Positions 8,857 through 17,750 are shown, counted from the first letter of the stretch. The stretch is 33,110 nt of DNA from Acidobacteriota bacterium (GCA_018268785.1 JAFDVY010000033.1:1-33110), one strand, 5' to 3'. Made by a program: numbers and translations. Notes: generated by a model not told the origin, from the sequence alone.

Positions 8857-10785
8857 TTACTGCGCTAGAACGAGAACTTCGACTCCCGAAGCCGCGTCCT
8901 TCTGGTGAAATACTTTCTCCGTCGCTTTCTTGAAGTCTTCCGGCTTGGCATCTGGAATCTCCACAAAGCTCTGCGGATTGCGGTCCGCGAGGGGAAACCA
9001 CGAGCTCTGAATCTGCACCATGATCCTGTGCCCGCGCCGGAACGTGTGATTCACATCCGGCATGGAAAAATTCAGCTCCACCAGTTTTCCAGGCGTCAGT
9101 GCCTCGGGTTTTTCCCAACTGTTGCGGAATTTCGCCCGCATCGGTTCGCCGCGGAGCAATTGTTGGTAGCCGCCCATGCGAATCGCAGGAGCTCCGATCA
9201 CCCGTTTGCTCGTATTCGCAGCTTCGTCTTCCGGGAAATCGTTCGGGTAGACGTCAATCAGCTTCACCACAAAGTCCGAATCCGTTCCTGTCGAAGATAC
9301 GCGCAATTTCGGGTACACAGGACCTGCAATCGTTACATCCTCGGTCAAAGGATCGCTCGCGTACGCCAGCACGTCCGTTCGCCGCGATGCAAACCGCTGG
9401 TCGTCTACCATATAGCGCTGCGGCACCGCGGTTGCCATGTAATCGATGAACGGTACCGGATGCGCCGGATCGCTCACATATTCGTCCGCGCTTTCTTTTT
9501 CGCTGGGCGGCTCAAAGGAAAGTTTGCCTCCTGCATGTAAATAAAGTGTTTTCCCCTGAGCTTTCGCCGGCGGCCACGAATCGTATTTCCGCCAAACATT
9601 CGTCCCCGTCTCGAAGACGTAAGCTTTCGGCAATCCAGTCCCTTTGCCCTTCAAATAGTATTCAAAGAAAGGGAACTGGATGTTCGCACGAAAATACTCG
9701 CTCGTCTTCGCATCAAACTTCACGTCGCCCAAATGATCGCCGTCTGTAGTCACCCAGCCGCCATGCACCCACGGGCCAACTACGAGTGAATTTGGCAGCC
9801 CCGGATTGAATTGATCGATTGCGTGGAACGTCTTGAACGGCCCGGATAGATCCTCGCCGTCGAACCAACCGCCCACGGTCATCACCGCGCATTTGATATT
9901 CTTCATGTGTCGCGACAAATCGCGGGCCTTCCAGTAGTCGTCGTACGTCGTATGCGATAGCTGGTCGTTGAAAAGAAAATTTGTCCCCTTCAAATACATC
10001 TTGTCGAGATTCCGGGTGTTCCCCACTTTCAAATAAAATTCGTATCCATCGGGAGTGCCAAAATCGAATGGCACAGTGTGTTTCGGCGGCAGCGAGGGTT
10101 CCACCATTGGTTTGAACGCGGAATAAAACCCGAAATTCGCCGCCAGCATGAAGGCTCCGCCGTGATACGCATCGTCGGTGAAAAATAAATCCGTCATTGG
10201 AGCTTGGGGAGAAGCGGCTTTCAACGCTGGATGCGAATCGATGATGCTCGCCGACGTGTAGAATCCAGGATACGAAATTCCCCAAATTCCGACTTTTCCG
10301 TTGTTGTTGGCCACATGCTTCAGCAAAAATTCAATGGTGTCGTACATGTCCGAGCTGTCGTCGACATCCGCTGCCGATTTCTTGTCGTCAATGTGCGGAT
10401 GCATCTCCACAAATTCGCCTTCCGACATGTAGCGTCCGCGGACATCCTGGTAGACGAAAATGTATCCGGCTTTCTGAAACTCTTCGGAGGGTCCGAGCGA
10501 CTTCTTGTAGGCATCCTCGCCGTATGGCCCAACGCTGTACGGCGTGCGGTCCATCAAGATCGGATACGTTTGCGAATCGTCTTTCGGCACATAAACCGAT
10601 GTGAACAGCTTTTTTCCGTCGCGCATTGGAATTCGGTATTCATATTTCGTGTAGTGAGCTTTGACGTAGTCTTCCTTTGCAGGCTCAACAGGCATCTGTT
10701 GCGCTCGAACCAACCCCAATCCCAGAAACGCACTGAACCCCAGCAAAACCGCACTCACGACTCGAAATCCGGTCACGTTCACCAT
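8857..10785 (-). CDS. Secreted CocE/NonD-type alpha/beta hydrolase (X-Pro dipeptidyl-peptidase S15 family)
   Basis: Protein of 642 aa. Residues 1-29 are a signal peptide ending near VRAQQ. The alpha/beta-hydrolase domain carries the nucleophile S171 in GISYPG. Downstream GGWFDGEDLSGP and VGPWVHGGW supply the likely Asp and His of the triad. The C-terminal third (about 430-642) is the jelly-roll domain of the family, with RRGHRIMVQI. Members act as exported acyl-peptidases or esterases such as cocaine esterase and glutaryl-7-ACA acylase. The ATG at 10785 is chosen because AAAGGAG precedes it by 6 bases and it opens the signal peptide. It has its own promoter; the natural substrate is unknown. 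Confidence 0.9.
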   Translation of the reverse strand: MVNVTGFRVVSAVLLGFSAFLGLGLVRAQQMPVEPAKEDYVKAHYTKYEYRIPMRDGKKLFTSVYVPKDDSQTYPILMDRTPYSVGPYGEDAYKKSLGPSEEFQKAGYIFVYQDVRGRYMSEGEFVEMHPHIDDKKSAADVDDSSDMYDTIEFLLKHVANNNGKVGIWGISYPGFYTSASIIDSHPALKAASPQAPMTDLFFTDDAYHGGAFMLAANFGFYSAFKPMVEPSLPPKHTVPFDFGTPDGYEFYLKVGNTRNLDKMYLKGTNFLFNDQLSHTTYDDYWKARDLSRHMKNIKCAVMTVGGWFDGEDLSGPFKTFHAIDQFNPGLPNSLVVGPWVHGGWVTTDGDHLGDVKFDAKTSEYFRANIQFPFFEYYLKGKGTGLPKAYVFETGTNVWRKYDSWPPAKAQGKTLYLHAGGKLSFEPPSEKESADEYVSDPAHPVPFIDYMATAVPQRYMVDDQRFASRRTDVLAYASDPLTEDVTIAGPVYPKLRVSSTGTDSDFVVKLIDVYPNDFPEDEAANTSKRVIGAPAIRMGGYQQLLRGEPMRAKFRNSWEKPEALTPGKLVELNFSMPDVNHTFRRGHRIMVQIQSSWFPLADRNPQSFVEIPDAKPEDFKKATEKVFHQKDAASGVEVLVLAQ

Positions 10786-10816
10786 TCCCTGCTCCTTTAG
10801 CAATCAGGCCGCGCGC

Positions 10817-10844
10817 ATTATAACGCGCCGCCCGGCTTTGCAAA
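10817..10844 (-). promoter_or_regulatory. Promoter of the secreted hydrolase
   Basis: Minus-strand -10 TATAAT (10817-10822) is a perfect consensus. A -35 TTTGCA (10839-10844) lies 16 bp upstream. The expected start near 10810 leaves a leader of about 24 bases that contains the AAAGGAG site. Confidence 0.55.
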
Positions 10845-10935
10845 TAATTTCCGTCAAATTGGGGCCCTCGGTTGCAGTTTTGCATTTCACCCAGTAAACT
10901 CAGTGTTTCTCTACCGTGCAAAGGAACCGCCAGGA

Positions 10936-11217
10936 ATGTTGCTGAACCGGGATTTGGTCGGCCATATGGCCGCAGAAACACTGAAAAAACTTGTCGAAGC
11001 GGAAATGGTGGAAGTGAAAACGCCGGAAGCTGTTGTGCCCCGTCTGCGTCAGGCGATGCTCGAAGAGATCACCGTCGAGGATCGTATTAACGACGAAGCG
11101 CGCCAGATTCTGATCCAACATCAGGACCAGATGCGGAACTCCGGCATTTCCTACCAGGAAATGTTCAAGAAAGTCAAAGCCCAGTTGGCGCGCGACAAAA
11201 AATTGGTACTGCGGTAA
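10936..11217 (+). CDS. DUF507 family protein, first copy
   Basis: Protein of 93 aa, all helical, starting MLLNRDLVGHMAAETL and continuing through a basic C-terminus. It matches the DUF507 pattern, in which a short protein starts with M-(R/L)-L-x-(R/K)-(D/E) and has a VEDRINDEARQIL-type middle. AAGGA occurs about 10 bases before the ATG at 10936; a start at 10903 would add eleven weak residues. It lies 38 bp before a second member of the same family. The function is unknown. Tandem pairs of this family are also known from deltaproteobacterial-type genomes (from memory). Confidence 0.8.
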   Translation: MLLNRDLVGHMAAETLKKLVEAEMVEVKTPEAVVPRLRQAMLEEITVEDRINDEARQILIQHQDQMRNSGISYQEMFKKVKAQLARDKKLVLR

Positions 11218-11255
11218 CCACGAAGCAAAGCAGATCCAGCTTCAAAAAGGAAGCG

Positions 11256-11576
11256 ATGCGACTTACGCGAGAAAAAATTGTCCGGCTGTCCCACAAAATG
11301 ATGGACGTTCTTGTCGCCAGCAACGAAGTCGAATTCATAGAGGATCGCGACACTATCCGCCAGAACATCGTCACCCTTCTTACCAATCAGCTTCGCGAAG
11401 AAGAGAAGTGGGATGTCGAGGCCCGCAAGAAAATCTCTTCGATGAAAAAAGAAATTCTGGAAGACAGCGAAGAGTGGAGCGTTCTTTACCGCAAATTTTA
11501 TACCGAAGAACTTCGCCGCAACGGTATTGCTGCGGCTCCCGAAGAGCATCGCCGCAACCAGGACACCCATCGCTAG
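11256..11576 (+). CDS. DUF507 family protein, second copy
   Basis: Protein of 106 aa beginning MRLTREKIVRLSHKMMDVL, the canonical DUF507 opening, followed by a helical acidic-basic body (IEDRDTIRQNIVTLL) and a polar tail. AAAGGAAG lies a few bases before the ATG. It is probably co-transcribed with the first copy 38 bp upstream and ends 37 bp from the convergent galU stop. The two copies are clearly diverged, so they may form a heterodimer (inference). Function is unknown. Confidence 0.85.
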   Translation: MRLTREKIVRLSHKMMDVLVASNEVEFIEDRDTIRQNIVTLLTNQLREEEKWDVEARKKISSMKKEILEDSEEWSVLYRKFYTEELRRNGIAAAPEEHRRNQDTHR

Positions 11577-11613
11577 ATTGCACAAAGTCTGGCTTCCGCC
11601 ATTTATGGGCAAG

Positions 11614-12531
11614 TTACAGCTTCAGGGTCTTCAGATAGTTCCGGAAGGCGCCGCCAAACTCCGGATTCTGTAACGCCAACTCGACCGTCGCTTTCAGGAA
11701 TCCCAGCTTTTCTCCGGCGTCATACGAAATCCCCTCGTAAATCAGCGCCCAAAGCCCATGTTCTTTGGCGAGAATTTTCATGGCATCCGTCAACTGGATT
11801 TCGTTTCCAGCACCGGGCTTTGTCCGCTCCAAGCAATCAAAGATTTCCGGAGGCAGCACGTAACGCCCGGTAATCGCGAGATTAGAAGGCGCGTTCTCCG
11901 GCTTGGGTTTTTCGACAAGTTCGCGAATGCGCAGCAATCTCTCTCCAAACGGCGCCTGCGGAGCCGCATGCCCATCCACAATCCCGTATAGATGCGTTTT
12001 TTCTTTTGGCACTTCCTCAACGGCAATCGCGCCAAGCCCGGTCTGTTGGTAAACCTGAATCAATTGCTTCGTGGCCGGATTCTCTCCCGGAATCAGCACG
12101 TCTCCGAGTAGCACAGCGAAGGGTTCATCGCCCACCAAATCCTTCGCCACCAGCACTGCGTGGCCCAATCCCAGCGGTTCCTTTTGCCGCGTATAGCTCA
12201 CTTGCACCATATCGCTGATCTTCCGCACCATCCCCGCCAGGTCTTTCTTGCCCTTTTCTTCAAGAAACCGTTCCAGCGTCGGGTTGTAATCGAAATGATC
12301 CTCGATCGAGTTCTTGCCCTTGCCCGTCACAATAATGACGTGCTCGATCCCGCTCGCCACGCACTCTTCGACCACATACTGGATCTGCGGCTTATCCACC
12401 ACCGAAAGCATCTCTTTCGGCTGCGCCTTCGTCGCGGGAAGGAATCGCGTTCCCAAACCCGCCGCTGGCAACACGGCTTTTCGCACTCGCTTCACGCCGC
12501 TTGGCGTTCCCACCTTGTCTGATTGGCTCAT
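11614..12531 (-). CDS. galU: UTP-glucose-1-phosphate uridylyltransferase
   Basis: Protein of 305 aa that makes UDP-glucose from UTP and glucose 1-phosphate, feeding polysaccharide and glycolipid synthesis in the cytoplasm. The nucleotidyltransferase signature GLGTRFLPATK (25-35) with KEML (39-42) is intact, as are the VDKPQIQYVVEE block and the ELVEKPKPENAPSN segment typical of GalU. The ATG at 12531 is chosen because the conserved domain begins 16 residues later; the longer ORF to 12693 would run into tsaD. The ribosome site is weak (TGAAGG very close to the ATG). It is divergent from tsaD. Confidence 0.93.
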   Translation of the reverse strand: MSQSDKVGTPSGVKRVRKAVLPAAGLGTRFLPATKAQPKEMLSVVDKPQIQYVVEECVASGIEHVIIVTGKGKNSIEDHFDYNPTLERFLEEKGKKDLAGMVRKISDMVQVSYTRQKEPLGLGHAVLVAKDLVGDEPFAVLLGDVLIPGENPATKQLIQVYQQTGLGAIAVEEVPKEKTHLYGIVDGHAAPQAPFGERLLRIRELVEKPKPENAPSNLAITGRYVLPPEIFDCLERTKPGAGNEIQLTDAMKILAKEHGLWALIYEGISYDAGEKLGFLKATVELALQNPEFGGAFRNYLKTLKL

Positions 12532-12638
12532 GCCTTCAGGTTCCAAGACCTTGCCACGTTTTTCAATCGCTTTCTCGCCGTGGAGTTCGCCCCTTGCAAG
12601 GTTCCAACTCTCTTGGCCGGCCGTGCTAGCATGAATAG

Positions 12639-13766
12639 ATGAGCGTCCGCATCCTCGGCATCGAATCTTCCTGCGACGAAACCGCCGCAGCAATCGTTGC
12701 CGACGGACGCGAAATCCTTTCGAGCGTGGTTGCCTCCCAAATTGACATTCACCGCAAATACGGAGGCGTTGTTCCCGAACTCGCCTCCCGCGAACATCTT
12801 CGCCAAATCGTTCCCGTCGTTCGTGAAGCTCTCGCTCAAGCCAATCTGAACTTCTCCGATCTCGCTGCCGTTGGCGTCACACAAGGCCCCGGATTAGTCG
12901 GATCGCTCTTGGTCGGAATCACGTACGGCAAAACGCTTGCTCATGCCCTGAACAAGCCGCTGGTTCCCGTGAATCACCTCGAAGGTCACGTCCACGCCGT
13001 TTTTCTGGAAGCGCACAAATCCGGCCTCGTGCCCGAACTTCCGGCTGTCTGCCTGATTGTTTCTGGTGGCCATACGGTTCTTTACGAAGTCCGTGCGGAG
13101 CAGGGAACTCGCGCGGAAGCGGCGGCGCAACTCCGTTACCGTAAAATCGGCCAGACCCGCGACGATGCAGCCGGCGAGGCCTACGATAAAGTTTCCAAGC
13201 TCCTGGGCCTCGGGTATCCAGGTGGCCCGATTCTCGATCGTCTTGCGGCCGTAGCAGGCACAGCGGCCGCCCCGGTCAAATTCGGCCCGATTAAAATGAA
13301 AGGGAATCCACTCGATTTCAGCTTCAGCGGTTTGAAGACCGCCGTTCTTTATTACATCCGTGAACACCAGGAATACGCGCCGGAAATCGCGGCCCGGGAA
13401 GCGGCACTCGAACGCGGCGAACGCAAATTCGACCAACTTCTACCGCTCTGTTCTCCGCAAACTTTGGCATTGGTCCGGGAATTCCAAAATACGGTGGTTC
13501 GCGATCTGCGCGACCGCACCTTTGCTGCCGCCGAACAATCCGGCGCTTCCACGATTCTCGTCTCTGGCGGAGTCGCCGCAAATGCCCAGCTCCGCAGCGC
13601 CTTCGAAGAGCGCGGTCAATCCTCCGGTATTCAAACCTTCTTTCCCAGCCGGGCTCTTTCCACCGATAATGCCGCGATGATTGCCGCTGCGGCCTACCCT
13701 CGCTTCCGTGCCGGAATACTCGCCGACACTTCGCTCAACGCTACTGCTTCTCTCCCGCTCGCTTAG
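12639..13766 (+). CDS. tsaD: tRNA N6-adenosine threonylcarbamoyltransferase TsaD
   Basis: Protein of 375 aa, slightly longer than the usual 335-345 because of an insertion around residues 220-270. It transfers threonylcarbamoyl from TC-AMP to A37 of ANN-decoding tRNAs, working with TsaB, TsaE and TsaC. The iron ligands H113 and H117 lie in NHLEGHVHA. The opening ILGIESSCDET, the SGGHT segment, the SGGVAANAQLR block and the STDNAAMIA end are all family hallmarks. tsaB lies 0.76 kb downstream on the same strand, separated by the opposed carD-like gene. Confidence 0.95.
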   Translation: MSVRILGIESSCDETAAAIVADGREILSSVVASQIDIHRKYGGVVPELASREHLRQIVPVVREALAQANLNFSDLAAVGVTQGPGLVGSLLVGITYGKTLAHALNKPLVPVNHLEGHVHAVFLEAHKSGLVPELPAVCLIVSGGHTVLYEVRAEQGTRAEAAAQLRYRKIGQTRDDAAGEAYDKVSKLLGLGYPGGPILDRLAAVAGTAAAPVKFGPIKMKGNPLDFSFSGLKTAVLYYIREHQEYAPEIAAREAALERGERKFDQLLPLCSPQTLALVREFQNTVVRDLRDRTFAAAEQSGASTILVSGGVAANAQLRSAFEERGQSSGIQTFFPSRALSTDNAAMIAAAAYPRFRAGILADTSLNATASLPLA

Positions 13767-13782
13767 GCAATTTCCCGTTCCC

Positions 13783-13836
13783 AGAAAGAAAAAGGGGACA
13801 AGCTCTTCGCCTGTCCCCTGAAAATCCGTCTTTTTT
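13783..13836. terminator. Bidirectional intrinsic terminator between tsaD and the CarD gene
   Basis: Perfect 8-bp stem AGGGGACA (13793-13800) with TGTCCCCT (13812-13819) and an 11-base loop. On the minus strand the stem is followed at once by TTTTTCTTTC, ideal for the CarD gene. On the plus strand a run of six T lies about 10 bases after the stem and could serve tsaD. Confidence 0.75.
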
Positions 13837-13846
13837 CAAAAGATTC

Positions 13847-14371
13847 TTATTGTTCCAAAGACTCCTGCATCACCGGAAACTGCAATTTCGCCTTCGCCAG
13901 CGACTTCACAACCAGTGTCTCCGCTGTTTCCGACGTCAAGTTCCGCGCCGTCGCCATCTCGCTCACCAGCAAATACTTTGCGCGTTCGAGCATCTTCTTT
14001 TCGCGGAACGAAAGCGGCTTGCTCCGGCTCAGTGAAACCAAACTCTTCAGAACTACGGCAACTTCAAGCAGCGAACCCGTGCGCATGCGCTCCGAATTCT
14101 CTTTGAATCGATGCTTCCAGTCATGATGGCAATTCAGTTTGCCCTTTTCGAGGAAGCCCAACACCTTTGTCGTGTCATTCGTTCGAATGACCGGTCGCAG
14201 GCCAACCACGTCTGCGTTCGATTGAGGCACCATCACTCGCAACCCGCTCGATACCACGCGAATCATGTAGTACCGCTCGGTCCTTCCATTCAAAACCCCG
14301 TAGCTGACTTGCTCGATCATCCCAACGCCGTGATTCGGATACACAACCTTGTCGCCGATCTTATAGTCCAT
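13847..14371 (-). CDS. CarD/CdnL-family transcriptional regulator
   Basis: Protein of 174 aa. The N-terminal RNA-polymerase-interacting domain (about residues 1-65) starts DYKIGDKVVYPNHGVGMIEQ, diagnostic of CarD/CdnL/TRCF-RID proteins, and the rest is helical with a basic patch (KHRFKENSERMRTGS). Such proteins bind the RNAP beta subunit and stabilise open complexes, often at rRNA promoters. The ATG at 14371 is chosen because the promoter at 14403-14431 would put the transcript start near 14397, at or beyond the alternative TTG at 14398. It has its own promoter and terminator, so it is a monocistronic gene. Confidence 0.9.
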   Translation of the reverse strand: MDYKIGDKVVYPNHGVGMIEQVSYGVLNGRTERYYMIRVVSSGLRVMVPQSNADVVGLRPVIRTNDTTKVLGFLEKGKLNCHHDWKHRFKENSERMRTGSLLEVAVVLKSLVSLSRSKPLSFREKKMLERAKYLLVSEMATARNLTSETAETLVVKSLAKAKLQFPVMQESLEQ

Positions 14372-14402
14372 GGCTTCCGGTGCCCCCTTGTGGAACAATT
14401 CC

Positions 14403-14431
14403 AGTATTCACAGTTGTGAGCAAAGAGTCAA
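14403..14431 (-). promoter_or_regulatory. Promoter of the CarD-family gene
   Basis: Minus-strand -35 TTGACT (14426-14431), a 17-bp spacer and -10 AATACT (14403-14408). It yields a leader of about 25 bases before the ATG at 14371. Confidence 0.62.
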
Positions 14432-14529
14432 GATATATCGTTTGGAATGAAAGGGTTACGAACACTTCGTTTTTGTTTTGGCAGTCAAATTGCTCAGCGT
14501 TTACGTCCGCGTTGCGGTAAACTGTTCGC

Positions 14530-15228
14530 GTGCTTCTCCTCTCCATTGACACGTGTGATTCGCGTGGCAGCATCGCGCTCGTCAACGGTGACCGGACGCT
14601 TGGCGAAACCTCGCATCCCGACGGTGAAGAGTATTCCTCCTGGCTCCTTCCCGCCGTGGATAAACTTCTCGGCGAACATCGCGTAAGTCATTCTGATTTA
14701 GCGGGATACGCTGCTGCATCAGGTCCCGGTTCTTTCACAGGAGTCCGCGTTGGTTTGACCACGGCCAAAGCTTGGTACGAGATTTTCGGCAAACCCATCT
14801 ATCCGGTTTCCCGCCTTGCTTTGCTTGCAGAGTCTGCGCCGTCTTCGGCCGAGTACGCGGGAACTTTTATTGACGCCCAGCGACAGCAAATCTTCGCCGC
14901 GCTCTATCGCCGAAGTGCCCAGGGCTGGCAAACGATCATCGAAGAAAGTGTGATCAGCCCTCTCGACTTTTTTGATTCTTGCGCCAAAGCTGCTCGAGAT
15001 TCGAGTCTCGCTTGGGTTTCCCTTGATCCAGACATCCTATCCACTACGCCGTTTTGGGAATCGCAACGGGGATCTGCTCCGATCGTGAGGGTACATCCTC
15101 CATTTGCCGCAGCCCTTGGCAAGCTTGCTTTTCGGAAGCAAAACCAAGTGGACGCACTCTCTCTTGACGCCAATTACGTTCGCCGCTCAGACGCCGAAAT
15201 CTTCGGCAAGAAAGCCGCCCACCCATGA
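14530..15228 (+). CDS. tsaB: tRNA threonylcarbamoyladenosine biosynthesis protein TsaB
   Basis: Protein of 232 aa, the normal length, of the ASKHA fold. LLLSIDTCDSRGSIAL at the N-terminus and the SGPGSFTGVRVGL motif (64-76) identify it. It is a non-catalytic partner that binds TsaD and TsaE in the t6A machinery. It starts with GTG at 14530 because the first strand of the fold begins there and no ATG lies nearby. The stop overlaps the start of rimI as ATGA, so the pair is translationally coupled, as in many bacteria. Confidence 0.93.
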   Translation: MLLLSIDTCDSRGSIALVNGDRTLGETSHPDGEEYSSWLLPAVDKLLGEHRVSHSDLAGYAAASGPGSFTGVRVGLTTAKAWYEIFGKPIYPVSRLALLAESAPSSAEYAGTFIDAQRQQIFAALYRRSAQGWQTIIEESVISPLDFFDSCAKAARDSSLAWVSLDPDILSTTPFWESQRGSAPIVRVHPPFAAALGKLAFRKQNQVDALSLDANYVRRSDAEIFGKKAAHP

Positions 15229-15689
15229 GCGGTCAGACACTAGCCGCGAATGTTCGAACCTTGGCAACGGTAGACCTCTCCAAAGTTCAGCTTCTTGCGA
15301 AATCTTGTCCTGAAGCTGCGCAATGGACGCCCAGCGAATTTGAACTCAGCATCGGCGATGTTCGGGGTTGGGTCATCGGAGACACTCAAATCCTGTTCGG
15401 CTTTATCGCTGTCCGCGTAATTGCACCAGCCGGCGAAATGGAACTCCTCAATCTCGCTGTTGGGCCCAACTGGCGCCGCAAGGGTTTCGGTTCTGTTCTC
15501 CTTAATACGGCCCTGGCCGATTGCCGCGCCAACACTTACGAAACGGTTTTTCTCGAAGTGCGCGAGTCCAATGAGCGGGCCATCGCTTTCTATAAGAGAC
15601 ACGGCTTTTCGATTTCTGGCCGGCGACCCAACTACTATCGCAATCCTGATGAGTCCGCGCTCACCATGTCTCTACGCCTTACAAAATAG
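15225..15689 (+). CDS. rimI: Ribosomal protein S18-alanine N-acetyltransferase (GNAT)
   Basis: Protein of 154 aa. The acetyl-CoA loop RRKGFG (84-89) follows the ELLNLAVGP strand, and the ESNERAIAFYKRHGF block is typical of RimI. RimI acetylates the N-terminal alanine of ribosomal protein S18. It overlaps tsaB by four bases, a conserved pairing that supports the assignment over a generic GNAT enzyme. The first 20 residues are less conserved, but the ATGA coupling fixes the start. Confidence 0.85.
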   Translation: MSGQTLAANVRTLATVDLSKVQLLAKSCPEAAQWTPSEFELSIGDVRGWVIGDTQILFGFIAVRVIAPAGEMELLNLAVGPNWRRKGFGSVLLNTALADCRANTYETVFLEVRESNERAIAFYKRHGFSISGRRPNYYRNPDESALTMSLRLTK

Positions 15690-15862
15690 GTTCCGTTCGC
15701 CGGGCCGGCCGGGCTAGGACCAATTTCCCACAGATACCCTCTTGACCTTTGTACTCCCTGTGTTAACGTCCGGTGACAGAGGCCCTACCCGCGTCACAGC
15801 CTCTGCCGTAGACAATTCGAAATCGCGTTCGCCTGCAAGCGAACGTCGAAGAGGAGGAACGC

Positions 15863-16102
15863 ATGGCATCATTGCAGCGCAGCCCTCGGGACATACTCCT
15901 CGATACAGACGCTGACTATCGGCGTCTGTTCGAAGAGCACGAGAAATACGAAGAGCAGCTCCAGTCCATCCTCAAATCTCCCTACCTCAATTCGGAAGAC
16001 CTCCTGGAAGAAGTAAAACTCAAGAAAATGAAGCTCCACTGCAAGGATGAGATGGAGCGGATTGCGTTACGTATCCAACGCGCGCGCGCAGCCTGCGGCT
16101 AG
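15863..16102 (+). CDS. DUF465/YdcH-like small protein
   Basis: Protein of 79 aa predicted as a two-helix hairpin: a first helix RRLFEEHEKYEEQLQSI and a second, strongly basic one, EVKLKKMKLHCKDEMERIALRI. The LKK-x-KL-x-x-KDEM pattern is the DUF465 (YdcH) hallmark. A good GAGGAGGAACGC site precedes the ATG. It stands 173 bp after rimI and 89 bp before psd and may have its own promoter (a weak TTGACC at 15742). The function of this family is unknown. Confidence 0.85.
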   Translation: MASLQRSPRDILLDTDADYRRLFEEHEKYEEQLQSILKSPYLNSEDLLEEVKLKKMKLHCKDEMERIALRIQRARAACG

Positions 16103-16191
16103 CGCGCAGCCCCTCCAATATCTGCGTTTTGTAATGGTTTGGCCTGCGAGTGTGCCTGGTTCCTTGCCCTCTGTGTTATCGTCAATAATTC

Positions 16192-16860
16192 ATGGTCAAG
16201 GAAGGCTACTACTTCGGTCTGCCGCCTCTCTTTTTCGGCGGCATCGCTCTTGCTCTCCACTGGTGGATCACGGCGGGAATTCTCATCGCGCTTGCACTGT
16301 TCTGTTTTTCCTTTTTCCGCGACCCCGATCGCGTCATTCCCACCGATCCCGACGCGGTAGTTTCCCCCGCTGACGGCCGCGTCGTGGTCATCACTGAGGA
16401 AGAAAATGCCGGCCGCGCGGGCACGAGAATCAGCGTGTTTCTGGCCATCTGGAACGTGCACGTAAACCGCACACCGCTTTCGGGCGCCATCACCCAAGTG
16501 AAATATCTTCCAGGCAAATTCCTTGCTGCTTGGGATCCTAAAGCCTCTACCCAAAACGAACAAAACGTCTTCACGCTCGCCACTGCCGGCGGTGATATTG
16601 AGTTCAAACAGATCGCCGGGCTCGTAGCGCGGCGTTGCGTCTCCTGGAAACGGGAGGGAGATCGTGTCGAGCGGGGAGAGAGAATCGGCCTGGTTCGATT
16701 TGGCTCCCGCGTGGACGTCTGGCTACCCCGGGAAGCACAAATTTCGGTTAAGGTCGGTGATACCGTCCACGGCGGATCGAGCATTCTGGCTCGCTGGTCC
16801 GTGCAATCTTCGAACGCCTCCTCGGATGTTGCCCTTGCTGAAGCAGGCCAATCGGCCTGA
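16192..16860 (+). CDS. psd: Phosphatidylserine decarboxylase, short form
   Basis: Protein of 222 aa that decarboxylates phosphatidylserine to phosphatidylethanolamine at the inner membrane. Two hydrophobic segments lie near residues 10-40, followed by FFRDPDR and VVSPADGRVV, both family blocks. The pyruvoyl-forming serine of short-form Psd is most likely S172 in RFGSRVDVWLP, where the chain self-cleaves between G171 and S172. The ATG at 16192 lacks a clear ribosome site, which is unusual in this run. The pssA ATG follows 10 bp after the stop, so substrate-making and substrate-using enzymes are encoded together. Confidence 0.92.
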   Translation: MVKEGYYFGLPPLFFGGIALALHWWITAGILIALALFCFSFFRDPDRVIPTDPDAVVSPADGRVVVITEEENAGRAGTRISVFLAIWNVHVNRTPLSGAITQVKYLPGKFLAAWDPKASTQNEQNVFTLATAGGDIEFKQIAGLVARRCVSWKREGDRVERGERIGLVRFGSRVDVWLPREAQISVKVGDTVHGGSSILARWSVQSSNASSDVALAEAGQSA

Positions 16861-16870
16861 TGATAGAGTC

Positions 16871-17698
16871 ATGGACCAGCGCGAAATCCCCTTCGCCGAG
16901 CGCCGATTCCGCAATGCCAAATTTCGTCGCGGGATTTTCCTTTTGCCTGCGCTGTTCACTTCGGCGAATCTTCTCTGCGGCTATTACGCGGTCGTCGCCA
17001 CCCTCCATGGTGACATTTCCGATTTTGATCACGCCGCGCGCGCCATCGGCCTCGCCATCCTTTTCGATTCTTTAGATGGCCGCATCGCCCGCCTCACCGG
17101 GACTAACACAGAATTTGGCGTGCAGTTCGATTCGCTCGCCGATGTCGTCAGCTTTGGCATTGCTCCTGCCGTTCTTGCATACGCCTGGGGCTTCCGAAGT
17201 ATCCCCGTGAGCTCGCCCATCAACGTCGAGCAACTTGGCCAGCTTGGCTGGATTCTTTGCCTGGTCTTCTTGATCTGCTGCGCGTGGCGTCTGGCACGGT
17301 TCAACGTGCAGGGCATGGCTCCAGGTGGCTCGAAGTTTTTCGTGGGAATGCCGACCCCGGCTGCCGCCGGCGTAGTCGCAGCCATCATCCACGGTTTCAA
17401 AGTCCCTCTTCACGATTACCGCTGGTCCATCGTCTGGTTTGTTCTCCTGGCGGCTCTTGGCGCACTCATGACCAGCACCATCCGCTATTACAGTTTCAAA
17501 GATCTTCCGCTCACGCGAAAACAACCGTCTCTTGCGGTTATCGTTCTTCTCATGCTTATCGCCGTTACCTGGGTCTACTCGGAAGTTGCTCTCGTCCTGT
17601 TCGCGTGCACTTATGCGGCCACCGGTGTCGCGCTCCATTTTGTGCGCTTCTTCCGTCATCGCTTCGCGCCGCGCCCGGCCAACGTGCGGCATCAATAG
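16871..17698 (+). CDS. pssA: CDP-diacylglycerol-serine O-phosphatidyltransferase
   Basis: Membrane protein of 275 aa that makes phosphatidylserine from CDP-diacylglycerol and serine. The CDP-alcohol phosphotransferase signature D-x2-D-G-x2-A-R-x8-G-x3-D-x3-D is complete, running from D66 to D91 (DSLDGRIAR then FDSLAD). Several transmembrane helices follow, for example around residues 120-140 and 190-240. The ATG at 16871 is chosen over an earlier in-frame start at 16664 that would overlap psd by almost 200 bp. Product and location fit with psd directly upstream. Confidence 0.93.
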   Translation: MDQREIPFAERRFRNAKFRRGIFLLPALFTSANLLCGYYAVVATLHGDISDFDHAARAIGLAILFDSLDGRIARLTGTNTEFGVQFDSLADVVSFGIAPAVLAYAWGFRSIPVSSPINVEQLGQLGWILCLVFLICCAWRLARFNVQGMAPGGSKFFVGMPTPAAAGVVAAIIHGFKVPLHDYRWSIVWFVLLAALGALMTSTIRYYSFKDLPLTRKQPSLAVIVLLMLIAVTWVYSEVALVLFACTYAATGVALHFVRFFRHRFAPRPANVRHQ

Positions 17699-17750
17699 TG
17701 GGCCTTCGCTCGATTTACCTGCTTCCCGTATAATCTTCCCCTGACTTCCC

